Shown piece by piece: positions 1-11,035 of a DNA stretch of 64,000 nt. Numbering within the stretch: position 1 is the first letter of the stretch; each line of letters begins with the position of its first letter. The position numbers were made by a program, and so were the translations under genes. Source of the DNA: Epiperipatus broadwayi (taxonomy: Eukaryota > Onychophora > Udeonychophora > Euonychophora > Peripatidae); NCBI GenBank assembly GCA_028023455.1, contig JAQFVV010006309.1, positions 1,320,511 through 1,384,510 of the forward strand, in the 5' to 3' direction. The notes beneath the pieces are model-generated. The model worked only from the letters and a program-made list of their open reading frames with translations. It was not told the DNA's origin and did no database searches.

Positions 1-380
1 AGATAATAAAATGGCTTTAATAATTATTAAACTAATAATCAATTATCCAAATGAAGACTGAATCTCACTTTTAATAATCAAAAAACAATAATTTATCTAT
101 AAATTGAATTTTTTTTTTAAGCATGGTATCATGAGGTAAAGGTTAATACATTCACTTGCCATTTCATAATCTGGAATTTGAAGTTGACTGATTGGGATTA
201 TATTCAGGCTTAGAAATTTTTTTTCAGGTAGATTATCTATATCAATTATGGGTAAGCAACTGAGCATAATATTCATTTTTAAAATTGGTTTTTATAAATT
301 TTCAATTTATTTATTTCTTTATAAGATGTTTTAGGTGGTTAGATGGTCCCAAAAACTATTTGATAAAAACAAGCACATTT
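1..380. other. A+T-rich non-coding DNA
   Basis: I see no coding region, repeat family or RNA gene here. The sequence is A+T-rich with short homopolymer runs. Confidence 0.5.
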
Positions 381-382
381 GA

Positions 383-524
383 TTTTAGCACCTTTTAGCA
401 AAAAAATATTATTATTGTTATTATTATTATTTTAATAATAGTAATAATAATAAGAATAAGAATAATAAGAATACTGATGATGATGATGATGATAACAATA
501 ATTTTTTCTAAAAGGTGCTAAAAT
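383..524. repeat. Trinucleotide microsatellite between 15-bp inverted repeats
   Basis: A perfect 15-bp inverted pair (383-397 and 510-524, ttttagcacctttta and its complement) brackets a compound tract of ATT, AAT, AAG and GAT trinucleotides at about 411-502. The right arm overlaps the first recognisable codons of the RTE-like LINE, so the left arm may be an inverted scrap of the LINE's 5' truncation point. Confidence 0.6.
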
Positions 525-994
525 GGGACATTATTGGACTTTGTCAAGTTAGAAGAAAAGGTGAAAAAATTGATTTAAAAAATGACCATGTACTCTACTA
601 CAAAGGCACAAATACTGGAAGTACAAATGGAATAGGATTCAGTATAAATAAAAATTGGGAGGACAACATTGTGGAAATTAATGGTGTATTGGATAGAGCG
701 GTGAGATTAGTTATTCAATTTAATAGCAGATACCAAATGCAGATAATTCAGGTTTATGCCCCAACAAGTTGTCATAGTGATGAAGTAATAGAAAAATTTT
801 ATATGTATGCACCAAAGGCTTTTAATCAAATTAAACAACATTTTAAAATTGTTATGGAAGACTTTAATGTTAGAATTGGTAAGCAAATAAAAGATGAAAG
901 TTCTGTAGGTAAATTTGGTTATGGTAATAAAAATACGAGAGGACATAGACTTGTGGTGTTTGCAGAAAAAGAAAAACTTTATATTATGAATTGA
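515..994 (+). pseudogene. Apurinic-type endonuclease fragment of the RTE-like LINE
   Basis: This 159-residue open stretch begins inside an exonuclease-endonuclease-phosphatase domain. It reads KWDIIGLCQVRRKGE (family: DI..L.E.R), followed by an IQVYAPT segment and EDFNVRIG, matching the GDFNA.IG catalytic block with the first G changed to E. In an intact element this enzyme nicks the target DNA for target-primed reverse transcription. The N-terminal strand with the first catalytic asparagine is missing. The distal TDYILTNRK-like block can be followed in a shifted frame to about 1090. The peptide is unlikely to be active. Confidence 0.75.
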
Positions 995-1766
995 GAAAAA
1001 TGGACATGGAAACATCTTAATGAAGATATATAGCAGAACTGGATTATATTTTGACTAACAGAAAATACTTTTTACAAGATTGCAATGTCCTTAAAAAATT
1101 CAATACTAGAAGTGATAATCGATTAATAAGATGTATTAGTTCAAAATTAGAGAGACAAAAATTATGAAGAAAAACAATATTTACAGTTAAATCTTCTTAA
1201 TCTCTAGAAACATTCAAATGAATTTAAATTAGAACTTGCAAATCATTTTTGAGTATTAGTAGATTTTGAACATGATTCAGATTTGAATAAAATTAATCGG
1301 CAAATAACTGATACACTTTTAAAAATTCCAACAAAGATAGATGGTAAAAAAGCACTAATTGACCAATAAAATTTTTATGGAGACTAACAAATTTATGAAC
1401 AAAAGAAGGAATATGAAGTGATATCAAAATTATGCATTAAGAAGGATTGAATATCTCAAATTTTGTAAAATGATGTAAAAAAGTGTTGATAATAATATAA
1501 TAAATATAATTGTAAACTAGTGAGGAAAGCTGTAGAAGAGAATAAAATTCTCAAGAGTGTAAAACAACATGTTGGTATTGGTAGGAAACTTATACCTATA
1601 ATAAAAAAAAAAGTTGGAACTATTATTAAAAAGAAAGATGGCATTATGAAATATGTAGAAGAATTCTATCAATAATTATATAATAATAAAGAACAAGTAC
1701 ATCCTACATCTCATATCTTCTGAATTACTCAGGATTTTAAATGAGGGGAGACATGTAATTAAATTT
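995..1766 (+). pseudogene. Decayed linker between endonuclease and reverse transcriptase
   Basis: Short lysine-rich blocks can be read in several frames, including one near 1040-1165 resembling the end of the endonuclease (…NRKYFLQDCNV… then SDNRLIRC) and one near 1520-1660. Stops and frameshifts are frequent. The position and amino-acid style fit the poorly conserved linker of an RTE-type ORF. No further function can be read. Confidence 0.45.
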
Positions 1767-2096
1767 ATGAAGATGAGAAAAACTCCAGATAATGATGGAA
1801 TTATAATCAATATATTAAAAGAAGCAGGTGAAGAAATAAAACATGTTTTGGCCAAGTTATATACCAAATGTCTAAATGATAAAGTTGTACTAGATAATTG
1901 GAACAATGCAGTATTAATATTAATATTTAAAAAAGGTGATAAAGAAGATATTAGAAATTACAGACCTATCAGTCATTTCTCAGCTTTATACAAACTTTTT
2001 ACCAAGATAATTACTATTCATCTACAGAGAACATTAGATTTCAACCAACCAAAAGAACAAGCTGGATTTAAAAGTGGTTTTAGTACAGTAATATGA
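1767..2096 (+). pseudogene. N-terminal reverse transcriptase fragment, RTE-like
   Basis: The 109-residue stretch carries the palm and fingers motifs that precede the catalytic aspartates: a TPDNDGI block (family: APG.DGI), ILIFKKGDKEDIRNYRPIS (family: PI.KKGD...NYRPIS) and EQAGFKSGFST. The frame ends at an in-frame TGA just after GFST, where the family normally continues into DH and motif A. A short deletion is likely there, because motif A resumes about 10 codons downstream in a different frame. Confidence 0.8.
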
Positions 2097-3045
2097 GTTA
2101 TCCTTTGAATTTGTAGATTTTAAAAAGACATTTGGTTTTATAAGCATTTCTTCAGTGATTAAAGCATTAGATCATCAAGATATAGACCCAGGATATTGTC
2201 ATATTCTGAAGAATATTTATAAAAATGCAACAGCAATAATTAGATTACATAATGATATTAGGAAGATTAACATTGAGAAGGTTGTCAAATAGGGTGACTC
2301 CATATCTCTAAACCCTTTTATAGTAGTGCTGCAAGAAATATTTTGTATATTAAAATGGTAAGCTAAAGAAGTAAAAGTAAATGGAGATTATTTAAGCATT
2401 TAGATTTTGTAGATGATGCAGTTGTTTTTGCAAATAATGCTTATAGACTTTCAGAAAGTGTAGCAAAAGTTATGGAAAGTAAGAAAGTAGAACTAAAGAT
2501 AAATGTTAAAAAGACTAAAGTAATGTTTAATGTATTTTTTCATAAGATGAAAATAAAGATGGATTAGGATGAGTTAAAAGAAATGAAAAACTAGAAATAG
2601 TTTATTATCACAGATGGAAACATGATGAATGAAATTAATTATAGAATTAAACTTGGATGGAGTGCATCTGGTAGAAATAACTTAACAAGGAAATATGCCT
2701 ATGTGTTTGAAAAGGAACATTATTAATAAATGTGTATTAACAATTCTTACTTATGGATCTGAGACTTGGACATATTAGAATAGTAATACAGAGACTTCAG
2801 ACTGCTCAAAGAAGTATGGAGATATGTATACTAGAAATAACAAGAAGAGATCAAAAATACAATACATGGGTAAGAGAATAAACAAGTATTACTGATATGT
2901 TTGAAATAATTAAAAAAATTAAGTTGGGCTGGACATATTGTAGAAGAGATGATAATACAGGGATGATGTGGAAAAGAGAGGCTAAAAATCAGAGAAGATG
3001 GATTGAACTTGGAGAGATTTTCATCCTGCAGTGGATTGATAATAG
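2097..3045 (+). pseudogene. C-terminal reverse transcriptase half, RTE-like, broken
   Basis: Reading across frames gives FEFVDFKKTFGF (motif A region, second aspartate lost), a DPGYCHILKNIYKNATAIIR block, GDSISL (motif B region), FVDDAVVFANN (motif C, normally FADD), INVKKTKVMFN, and near the end a TRRDQKYNTWVRE...SWAGHIVRR block typical of the RTE-type C-terminus. At least four frame changes or stops are needed, so no product is possible. Block order matches the endonuclease fragment upstream, so all belong to one copy. Confidence 0.75.
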
Positions 3046-3104
3046 TTGATTGTTATTATTATTGTATTTAAAAACAAAAAATACTTAATTGTAATTATTA
3101 ATTA

Positions 3105-3180
3105 GAGAAAATATAACTTACTATTAAAAATTTTCGGCTGAACGTTTTCGAGGAACCATGCCTCATACTCATAGCCTTAT
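3105..3180 (-). ncRNA. Hammerhead-like motif in the PLE terminal arm
   Basis: Downstream of the endonuclease frame, the sense strand reads a TATGAGG-type segment, a hairpin whose arms are GAGG and CCTC, then GAAAACGTT. This is the layout of a hammerhead (CUGANGA, stem II, GAAA, short stem III), and such motifs are known in PLE pseudo-LTRs. The first core box is degenerate (two differences from CTGATGA), and I cannot pair stem I confidently. The inverted copy near 3550-3600 repeats the motif on the other strand. Confidence 0.35.
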
Positions 3181-3229
3181 GAAAAGTGTAATAAATATAT
3201 GCAAATGTAAATATTCAAATAAGCTACTG

Positions 3230-3559
3230 TTACGTAGCCCATTTTTTCGAGATCTCGAAGCATGTGTCCTTTCTGTTAATGGCATGGATGTCTCTATTAA
3301 TATAGAATGCCTCCTTTATTTTTCTCCTGTAATCATTTGGCTCTGAACATAAAATAATGGGGTTGGCAGGTATGAAGTTGTGCCCAGATTGTTTACTATG
3401 TTCGAAAAATACAGAGGATGTGCTGCTGTTTGTTTGAGCTCTGTTGAATGTGTAACGATGTTGAGCCAATCTGGTATTAATTGTGACTTTCGTTTCCCCA
3501 TAATATTTACATTTGCATATATTTATTACACTTTTCATAAGGCTATGAGTATGAGGCAT
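3230..3559 (-). CDS. GIY-YIG endonuclease domain of a Penelope-like element (partial)
   Basis: This 109-residue open frame carries CKCKYYGETKVTINTRLAQH, which corresponds to the YVGxT...L..R...H core of the GIY-YIG endonuclease at the C-terminus of PLE polyproteins. A conserved tail follows (FFEHSKQSGH, ND.RRKIKEAFYI, INR, and a final tryptophan). The reverse transcriptase that should precede it is absent, because the frame starts inside the inverted terminal arm. The apparent first methionine lies in that arm, so it is probably not a native start. The natural stop lies just upstream of the left arm. The domain is intact enough to be a recent copy, but alone it could not mobilise. Confidence 0.8.
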   Translation of the reverse strand: MPHTHSLMKSVINICKCKYYGETKVTINTRLAQHRYTFNRAQTNSSTSSVFFEHSKQSGHNFIPANPIILCSEPNDYRRKIKEAFYINRDIHAINRKDTCFEISKKWAT

Positions 3560-3689
3560 GGTTCCTCGAAAACGTTCAGCCGAAAATTTTTAATAGTAAG
3601 TTATATTTTCTCTAATTAATAATTACAATTAAGTATTTTTTGTTTTTACATATAAGGAGAAATTAAAACCATATTTATTATTGTATTTA

Positions 3690-4530
3690 TTATTACGATT
3701 ATTATTGTTTTAAAAGGGAACTTTACTGAAACCCCAAAAACAAAATTGCATTGATATTTTCTATAGATATATGCCTACATTAATAGTCATGATGATTATG
3801 TATACCATTTTGCTATATTTAAATACATATTCCAGGGAATTTTACAAATATAAACTGGGATAATGATAGATTATTTGAAAAAGTTTATATTAAATTTACA
3901 TGATTTTAGCTAGGATTTATTAGTACATGGGTTTGATTTAAATCATTTAATTAAGTTGTAACAATATTTTTATTTGGTTTTGACTTAGTGCATGTGTATA
4001 TAATACATGTTGTCCTGTAATGGCTTGAGAGCCTTCTGATATTGATTACTACTGAGTTTGCAGAGGAGCCTATTGGCAGTATTGCGAATGCTTATGTCCT
4101 AGATTACTATGTAGCAATTGTTTGTTGTTTTGTGATGTTCATTTTTTACAGTTCTTCATTGTGTCTTGTTGTACTTGATTTTGAAGGTTGCAGATTTGGT
4201 AGCTTAATTAGATGGGTTAAATCTGTATCTGAGTGTGTTTTTACACTGTTTTTATGTTAGTGTGGATTTTTTTTACATTTTTTCTGCTTGATTTGAAAAT
4301 GTCAGTGCAATGACTTATTAGTGATTTGATTTGTTATTTTATGAGTGACCAATTGGTTGAAAAAATATCAGGGTGGTGCTATTTTATTATTTCTGTTGTT
4401 TAATTGTTCAAATTTGTTGTAAAATGTTGATGAATGTCATCTTATGTTATTGCCAAAATGTATTGATTACATCTTGAAAATAGATGTTTGTTTGTCTGTA
4501 TGTGTTGATTATGTCATGTTAGATGTTGTC
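3690..4530. other. A+T-rich DNA without recognisable feature
   Basis: A 72-codon open stretch at 4042-4260 has no family resemblance or start context that I can support. No RNA gene or repeat boundary is visible. Confidence 0.45.
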
Positions 4531-4789
4531 TAGTGCAGAGAAATTGTACAAGAAGTGTTGCTGTATGTCTTCTGCTCGGTGTCATAAAATATAGAAGGGA
4601 TCTATTTTGGTATAGTCATCTAGATTTAATATTAAAAAGAAAATTAAAATATTTTGTGCTCCATGGACCATTTTTGAAATCCCTAAAGAGATGCCAGTTG
4701 TTGATTTACCAAGAAATAAGTGCAATTTATGTACAGCAATATACCAATAGAACATTAGCTCCACCCACCCTCCCAAAAGGTTTTAACCA

Positions 4790-5345
4790 ATATCACCATG
4801 TGCTTTTTTGTATTTATCTCTTAATGCTGTTGAAAAATCTATGTAAACCTAATTTGACATATGTATCTTGTGGTGCAACAATTCTTCCAACTATGGTAAA
4901 TCATCTTTTTTTATCATAAGCAAATTGTAAATCTTCATTGCATATGTAATCCCATGTATTGAATTGTATCTAAAAACTCATGAATTTTCTATACATCCTA
5001 TGTAATACAAACAATAAAATAGCCAGGAAAGCTACAATCCTTTGCACCAAATAGGCCCAATTTATATACAATCATATATTAATCTAACACCAACTCCCCC
5101 CCCCCATATATTTTTATTCATACTATCATATGCTCCATGTATTTTTCTCTAGATCCCATTTAAAAATTCTATGTAAACCTAATCTGAAACATGTATCTTG
5201 ACATGCAACAATCATTCTGCTTTCAATTACTGTAAGTCACATTTTTTTCTACCATATGCAAGAATGTAAATCTTTATTTCAGATATAATATCATGTATTA
5301 ATTTGTATCTAAGATCTTAAATTTTCACATATAACTTATGAAACC
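4790..5345 (+). repeat. Diverged tandem duplication, about 350 bp apart
   Basis: Segments at about 4800-5000 and 5140-5340 share a run of matching blocks in the same order: TCTATGTAAACCTAAT, ATGTATCTTG, TGCAACAAT, ATGTAAATCTT-like, ATCATGTATT, TTGTATCTAA. The second copy ends in an AATAAA-containing stretch followed by the trinucleotide tract at 5378-5466. Two decayed units of an unidentified interspersed repeat with a 3' simple-repeat tail would explain this. Confidence 0.55.
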
Positions 5346-5377
5346 CTTTTTGAATCTTAATAAAGTTTACATTTGAA

Positions 5378-5466
5378 ATGTAATAATAATAATAGTAGTA
5401 ATAGTAGCAGCAACAACAACAACAACAATAATAATGATGATGGTGGTGGTGATGATGGTGATGATG
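5378..5466 (+). repeat. Compound trinucleotide microsatellite
   Basis: Runs of AAT, AGT, AGC, AAC, AAT, GAT and GGT triplets follow one another and end in GATGATGA. It lies directly after the diverged duplication and may be that repeat's tail. Confidence 0.85.
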
Positions 5467-5699
5467 AAACTTTTCTCCTATTTTGAATAATAATAATATG
5501 TAGGATAAAATTTAACAAAGTTAAAAAATTAGACTAAGGCTAGAGTAACAAAAATTAATCGTGTGAAACTAAATTACACAGAAGTAAGTGATAGATGACT
5601 CAAATTTTATTATAGGGATATAATTTAAGAGAATTTTGACATAAAAAGAAATTATAAAGTGAATATAACTGATCACATGATTTAAGAAAAATCAAGCTC

Positions 5700-6640
5700 T
5701 GTAAAATTCATAAGAGATGGAAATTCCAAACAAAAAAAAATCAAAAAAAAAAAATCAATGAAAACAAAAATCTCAGTAAGTAAAAAAAAAGGCAGAAGAG
5801 AAAATGTCAACTTTCAGATATATTAATTAGTGTGCAAATGAATATAAACATCCATGCTAGGTAAATAAGCAAACCCCAAAACAAAAGATGTCTACAATAG
5901 AAAAATAGAATAAATAAATAAAAACATTTAAAAAAACAAATAAAGAACAATAACAATAAAAAATAAATAACAAAAATTAAAAATTGGATGGGTGAATGAT
6001 GACAGTAAGAAAATGATGACAGTAATAAATAGAAATATGAAAATACCCCAGAAAAAATGGGTGATAATAATAGAGAGATGGATAAAATAACTAAATAAAA
6101 ACAAAAAAAATAAATTAAAAAAAAAAACAAAAATAAAAAATAAATGACAAAAATAGAAATATTGATGGATGAAGAGATAGCAACAACAAAAACAATAAAA
6201 AATTGAATAACAATAATAGAAAAATAGAAAATATCAAAAAAAGGTTAATGTTAATAATAAATAGATAAAACACAGCCAATAAAAGATGAATGCCAACCAT
6301 AGAAAAATGGCAGAAATAAATAAAAATAACCAAAAAAAAAAAAAAGAATGTATGCTAAAAATACAAAGATAAAAAACATCTAAAATAAAATGTATGACAA
6401 CAATGAATATATTAATGAATATTTGACAACAATGGGAAGATGGTTGACAATAAAAAAAGGAAACAAATCCATAAAATGTGAATGATATCAATAAAAAGAT
6501 GGTAGAAATAAATAAAAATATTTTAAAAATAATTGACACATCAATAACAAGACTGAAAATATAAATAAAATATTAAAGATGTAATTTGTCAAATAAACAA
6601 AAATATTCAAGTATAAAAGAACAAATAAAAAACCTTAAAA
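5700..6640 (+). repeat. A-rich degenerate tandem repeat
   Basis: The + strand is strongly A-rich and built from recurring phrases such as GACAACAATAGAAAAATAG and AAATAAATAAAAA, separated by GATGGATGA-type blocks. The periodicity is irregular, roughly 60-75 bp. The long open stretches on the - strand encode only F, L, I, Y and S and are a by-product of composition, not genes. Confidence 0.6.
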
Positions 6641-7740
6641 GTTGAAAGGATCATTCAAGGTATTAAGAAGATAGAGTTGGGCAAAAAAAGAGCTAGAGAA
6701 GAATAGAAAAAATGGTTCAGGCAATAACAAAAAATTGTGAAAGAAGTCATTTGTGCCCTTTAAGAAAAAAACTATTTTAAAAATAGAAACAACATTGAGT
6801 GATCAAGACATAGTTGTACAAATAAAAACAATAAATGAGAATAAATCAACATTGTGAAACAAGTTCAAGAAATTAATAAAACAGTAAAAAAAATTATTCA
6901 AATTTTTAAAAAAGATCAAGACTATTTTGAAATTAGAAAAAACAGTTGGGGAACTGAAAGGAAAGTATAAAGAATACAAATAGAAGAAGATAGAAAAAAT
7001 GACATAATTTAAAAATGTACAACAAGAATGAAGAAAGCTATTGAGAAAGAAGTAAAAACTTGCACAACTAGCAATGAGAGTATAAGACAATACCAGAAGA
7101 TATTCAGGGTGGAATGGTTAAATTATAGAAAGAACATAAAATAGTAAATAAACATATTGACCAACATATTGGAATAAATACAGAAATCAAGATATTCAAC
7201 AAAAGATGAATCTGTATTCAAGTACAGACAACCAAAAACTACCAGTTTTAAAATTTAGAGTGTTTTGATAAGAGTTTAGAAAGTTTCAATAAAGACTTTA
7301 AATATGTTGGAAAGGTAAATTGCTCTAAAAGCCATAGAAGAAGAAAAACTGGTTGTAGAATATAATTACTTTTAAGAGGGTTCCCAAAAATGGTAGGATT
7401 CTTTGTTTAATAAACAAATAATTTTCAGAGATATAAAGAGATCTTATTAAACAATTTTTGGACTGAAGCCTACTAGAATGGCACGAGGTAAAACTGTCAT
7501 TTCTTTGATGGTAAGTTTCTATGCTAATAGCTCTGACAATGTTCATTGTTTGAAAAGCAAATTATAAAGATAGTGAGAATTAATTAAGCTGATGTCAGGA
7601 AGATTACAAAACAAATAACAGAAATTTTATATACTGCTGATCAGAATATATCACTATCTGAAAGTTTAGATAGAACAGAAGTAGGTTTCTTTTTACACCA
7701 AAGGAAACAATCATTTAGAAACAAGGAGGAGTGAGTGTTA
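6640..7740 (+). other. A-rich DNA, possibly a decayed lysine-rich ORF
   Basis: The + strand yields short K/E-rich and coiled-coil-like peptides in all three frames with frequent stops, followed near 7370-7560 by a better block (RGVPK, then INKQIIFRDIK and ARGKTVISLM). This resembles the style of a retrotransposon ORF1, but I cannot assign a family. It may instead be non-coding A-rich DNA. Confidence 0.25.
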
Positions 7741-8220
7741 GTAGCACTGTTGTTTTAAAAAAAATGAAAATAGAACACCTTTGAAATAAGAAAGAAAATG
7801 AACTCAAGCATTTCAAAAAGAATGAAGAAATAATGAGATTGTCCTGACAGAAAAAAATCACAATAACCCACAGTGAGATATATCTCAATTATTTTATATT
7901 CATATTATCTTATCTAAAAAAACAAAAACAAAGAGTGTACCTACCAGGTAAGTCAGATTAAAATAAACTAAGATAAAAACCAATGTTCTAATCCTGGCAA
8001 TTTTAGTATACAAATTGATTTATGGTATAAATAAAGAATAGAATTGATCGTGATAAAATCCTATTGAAGGAAATGATGACAATACCAATTTGAAAAATTC
8101 TTAAAAAATAATGACAGCTAAAATTAGAGATGGAAGACATCAAAAGATAAGATCTTGGAATTAGGAAAGCCTAGTTAAAATACATTATTTAATTATTACA
8201 TGACAAAATAAAAATAATGT
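7740..8220. other. A+T-rich DNA, nothing recognised
   Basis: No open frame, tRNA-like box or repeat boundary is visible. Confidence 0.4.
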
Positions 8221-8224
8221 TTTC

Positions 8225-8520
8225 CTGAAGGTTTGTGATGATGATGTTCTAGTTGTATTTTTATATTGAACCATTTTCATCATCTAATATGAGTATTAAA
8301 TGTTTTTAGAAAAATTTAACTTTTATTTAAATATTCCAAATACATTCAACTGTTAGTAATAGTACACCAAACTGGTTAATGTATGCACTACCCTCTTCTT
8401 CAAGTGTTGTTGGCCTGACCAATGACAGTACTAGCATGGAATTTGCACCATATCATCCAGTAGCTAGACCAATGACAGTACTAGCATGGAATTTGCACCA
8501 TATCATCCAGTAGCTAAGAA
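8225..8520 (-). mobile_element. SINE-T1 copy, truncated in the tRNA head
   Basis: The tail shares long blocks with the SINE-T1 pair at 61.0-61.6 kb: a TTCATCATCTAATATGAGTAT block, a TTTAACTTTTATTTAAATATTCC block and CATTCAACTGTTAGTAATAG. The tRNA-like head is cut short. A perfect 50-bp tandem duplication (8417-8466 and 8467-8516) occupies the head-proximal end. Orientation is inferred from the promoter boxes in the 61-kb copies. Confidence 0.65.
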
Positions 8521-9843
8521 AAGTTGCCTTATAGATTTAATGTTGAACACCCATGCATGTTAACAAAAGTTGGGCATAAAAATATCTTTTTTTTATTATA
8601 AAATTAAGAATATTATTTTATATTTTGTTATGCTTTATCAAAGTAAGAGATGTGAGTGAATGGAAATTTTTGGTATCAGAAAAAGTGAAAGAGAAGATAG
8701 AGTGTATTTGGATCTTCAAAGATTTACTAGAAAGCTGATTATTAAAATTTATTGGGAATTGAACATTAAATGTCTGTGGGTTCAGAGTTTATCATGCAAC
8801 ATGTATATCTCATTTTGGCAATGAAAACAAAAATAGAAATCACAGCCTACATATTTATAATGTCCAAGGAAATGATTCCAGCTCAGTTATTTATTATGTA
8901 CATTTCTCTTATACCATAGGACTAATTCATGATCTATAGTACTGTACATGCATGAATAGATTTGTTGTATCACAATTTACAATTCTGAGATACTGCGGAT
9001 TGATAGATGAAGCCAGGCTAACATTTGTGGATGCATGAAATGTAAAATAATTTACAAGAAAGAAACACTCCTAATAATTTGAGTAGTGGAATTATAAATG
9101 ATGATATTTCTGATGTGGAAATGTGAAACTCTTATTGTACTAATAGAATAAAAGAAACCCATAAATTATAATAATTTAAATCTAAATAGTCAAGTGTTTA
9201 AAACTGCTGCACATATACAGACCAGAAAAGTAAAACATCCAGGTAGATATGGTTATCAATTGCATTGAATTTATAAAAATAAGAATATGAATAATGAGTA
9301 TTCTTAAACGATCTAAAAGGTCCTAAAATAATTTAACATATTCTAAACAAGTGATATATAAAAAATAAATAAACGATTTACTTTAATAAGACACCCATAA
9401 AAAATTACTAAAAAAGTCAAATGTAAAAATACTATATATTTAAAAATGAGACAAAATATTGAGTCAAATGATAAAATAGAATTAAGGATTCAATCTAAAT
9501 GTTTTAAATTTATTTCTTATTTTTAGGATGATGTGATATAATAATAGCATTATAAGGTACGATTAGAGAAATGTAAAAAAAAGTTAGAGAATTTAGGCAA
9601 ATGAAAAAAGAGCATGGAAATTGGAGTGACAAAATCATAAAATAATATATATATATATATAGTAAAAGTGTGTGTGTGTGCGTGTACAATGAAGGATTTG
9701 ATACATTATCAAACTTATAATATTGCATTTAATAAGATTGTCAGTTTAGGAGTGAAATATAAATTAATCGACGATATTTATTAAACAAATATAATTAATG
9801 TAGAGAGGGAGAACTATGATAATGAAATAGATTAGTTAATTTT
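8520..9843. other. A+T-rich DNA, nothing recognised
   Basis: There are short AT and GT dinucleotide runs at about 9643-9684. No open frame of note or RNA gene is visible. Confidence 0.4.
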
Positions 9844-9950
9844 ATATAGTAGGATTAGGGTATATGAGCACAGACTTTCAGATGACCCATCACTCTCCAC
9901 TCTATCTAATAACACTGATACACTCAAGCACATATATGCTGAAAAGGTAA

Positions 9951-10009
9951 ATAATCACCAATATACATATTTCATGCTAAACCAGCAATCATCAGTTGGT
10001 CCAGATTAT
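9951..10009 (-). ncRNA. Hammerhead ribozyme HHR-A, copy 1
   Basis: Read on the - strand the 59-nt motif has ATAATC-tgg-ACCAA, CTGATGA, a TTGCT/AGCAT stem II with GGTTT loop, GAAA, TATGTA as short stem III, UA at the cleavage position, then TTGGT-GATTAT closing stem I. All core bases are standard. Confidence 0.8.
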
Positions 10010-10422
10010 CATCTCCCGCACATATATACTATAAGTACTCAGATATATATTAAAATAGACAATCTTCATACTTTAATGGACAGGCTCCAATCTACTACAA
10101 ACTCCAACTCCTCAACCATCCATCCAATTAAAAATCTGATGATGGAATGCTCGAAGGCCACCCTGAGGCCAAGATTCTTGTCACACCCATGATGACCTAA
10201 GGTCAATCTGAACCCCACATGTACAGGACATAATCCACTTAATATATATGCAAGGATGGGCAGACATCTCTACAATGTAATAACTGAAACACTGGCTTGT
10301 TATATACCTGTGTCTATATATGTAATATAGGGTATATGAGCACAGACTTTCAGATGACCCATCACTCTCCACTCTATCTAATAACACTGATACACTCAAG
10401 CACATATATGCTGAAAAGGTAA

Positions 10423-10481
10423 ATAATCACCAATATACGTTTTTCATGCTAAAACAGCAATCATCAGTTGGTCCAGATTAT
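10423..10481 (-). ncRNA. Hammerhead ribozyme HHR-A, copy 2 (weakened)
   Basis: It has the same 59-nt layout as copy 1. Stem I and the CTGATGA and GAAA boxes are kept, but the base after GAAA is A instead of T, which breaks the first stem III pair, and the stem II loop is altered. Confidence 0.7.
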
Positions 10482-10877
10482 AATCTCCCACACATATATA
10501 CTATAAGTGCTCAGATATATATTAAGATAGACAATCTTCATACTTTAATGGACAGGCTCCAATCTACAACACACTCCAACTCTTGAAAATCTGATGATGG
10601 AATGCTCAAAGCCCACCCTGAGGCGAAGATTCTTGTCACACCCATGTTGACTTAAGATCAATCTGAACCCCACATGTACAGGACATAATCCATTTAATAC
10701 ATATGCAAGGATGGGCAGACATCTCTACAATGTAATAACTGAAACACAGGCTTCTTATATACCTGTGTCTATATATGTAATATAGGGTATATGAGCACAG
10801 ACTTTCAGATGACCCATCACTCTCCACTGTATCTAGTAACACTGATACACTCAAGCACATATATGCTGAAAAGGTAA

Positions 10878-10936
10878 ATAATCACCAATATACATATTTC
10901 ATGCTAAACCAGCAATCATCAGTTGGTCCAGATTAT
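10878..10936 (-). ncRNA. Hammerhead ribozyme HHR-A, copy 3
   Basis: It matches copy 1 over all core boxes: CTGATGA, stem II TTGCT/AGCAT, GAAA, TATGTA, UA, and both halves of stem I. Confidence 0.8.
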
Positions 10937-11035
10937 CATCTCCCACACATATATACTATAAGTGCTCAGATATATATTAAGATAGACAGTCTTCATATTA
11001 ATGGACAGGCTCCAATCTACTACACAACTGATGAT

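Larger units (their letters stand above)
505..3050 (+). mobile_element. Decayed RTE-like non-LTR retrotransposon
   Basis: An endonuclease-like block, a reverse transcriptase block and a C-terminal block follow in order on the + strand over about 2.5 kb, which is close to the coding length of one RTE-type element. Many stops and frameshifts separate the blocks. The peptides resemble the animal RTE-type proteins often annotated as craniofacial development protein 2-like. The first block starts inside the endonuclease domain, so the copy is 5'-truncated. The 3' end is abutted by a PLE insertion whose 15-bp target duplication lies at 3056-3070. The RTE clade is inferred from peptide motifs only. 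Confidence 0.75.
3056..3689 (-). mobile_element. Short Penelope-like element with perfect inverted ends
   Basis: A 146-bp sequence at 3070-3215 recurs as a perfect inverted copy at 3502-3647. The interior holds a GIY-YIG reading frame on the - strand. The element is bracketed by a 15-bp direct repeat (ttattattgtattta at 3056-3070 and 3675-3689), a candidate target-site duplication; its first copy shares base 3070 with the left arm. PLEs are known to carry terminal repeats of which one may be inverted, and to be 5'-truncated. Here only the endonuclease end of the polyprotein survives. The perfect arms suggest recent insertion or conversion. Confidence 0.75.

Noticed and set aside
3158-3619. 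Two + strand open stretches over the small PLE
   Set aside because: They are antisense to the GIY-YIG frame or lie in the inverted arms.
5807-6539. Several overlapping open stretches on the - strand rich in F, L, I and Y
   Set aside because: They are the complement of an A-rich low-complexity tract and contain no domain motif.
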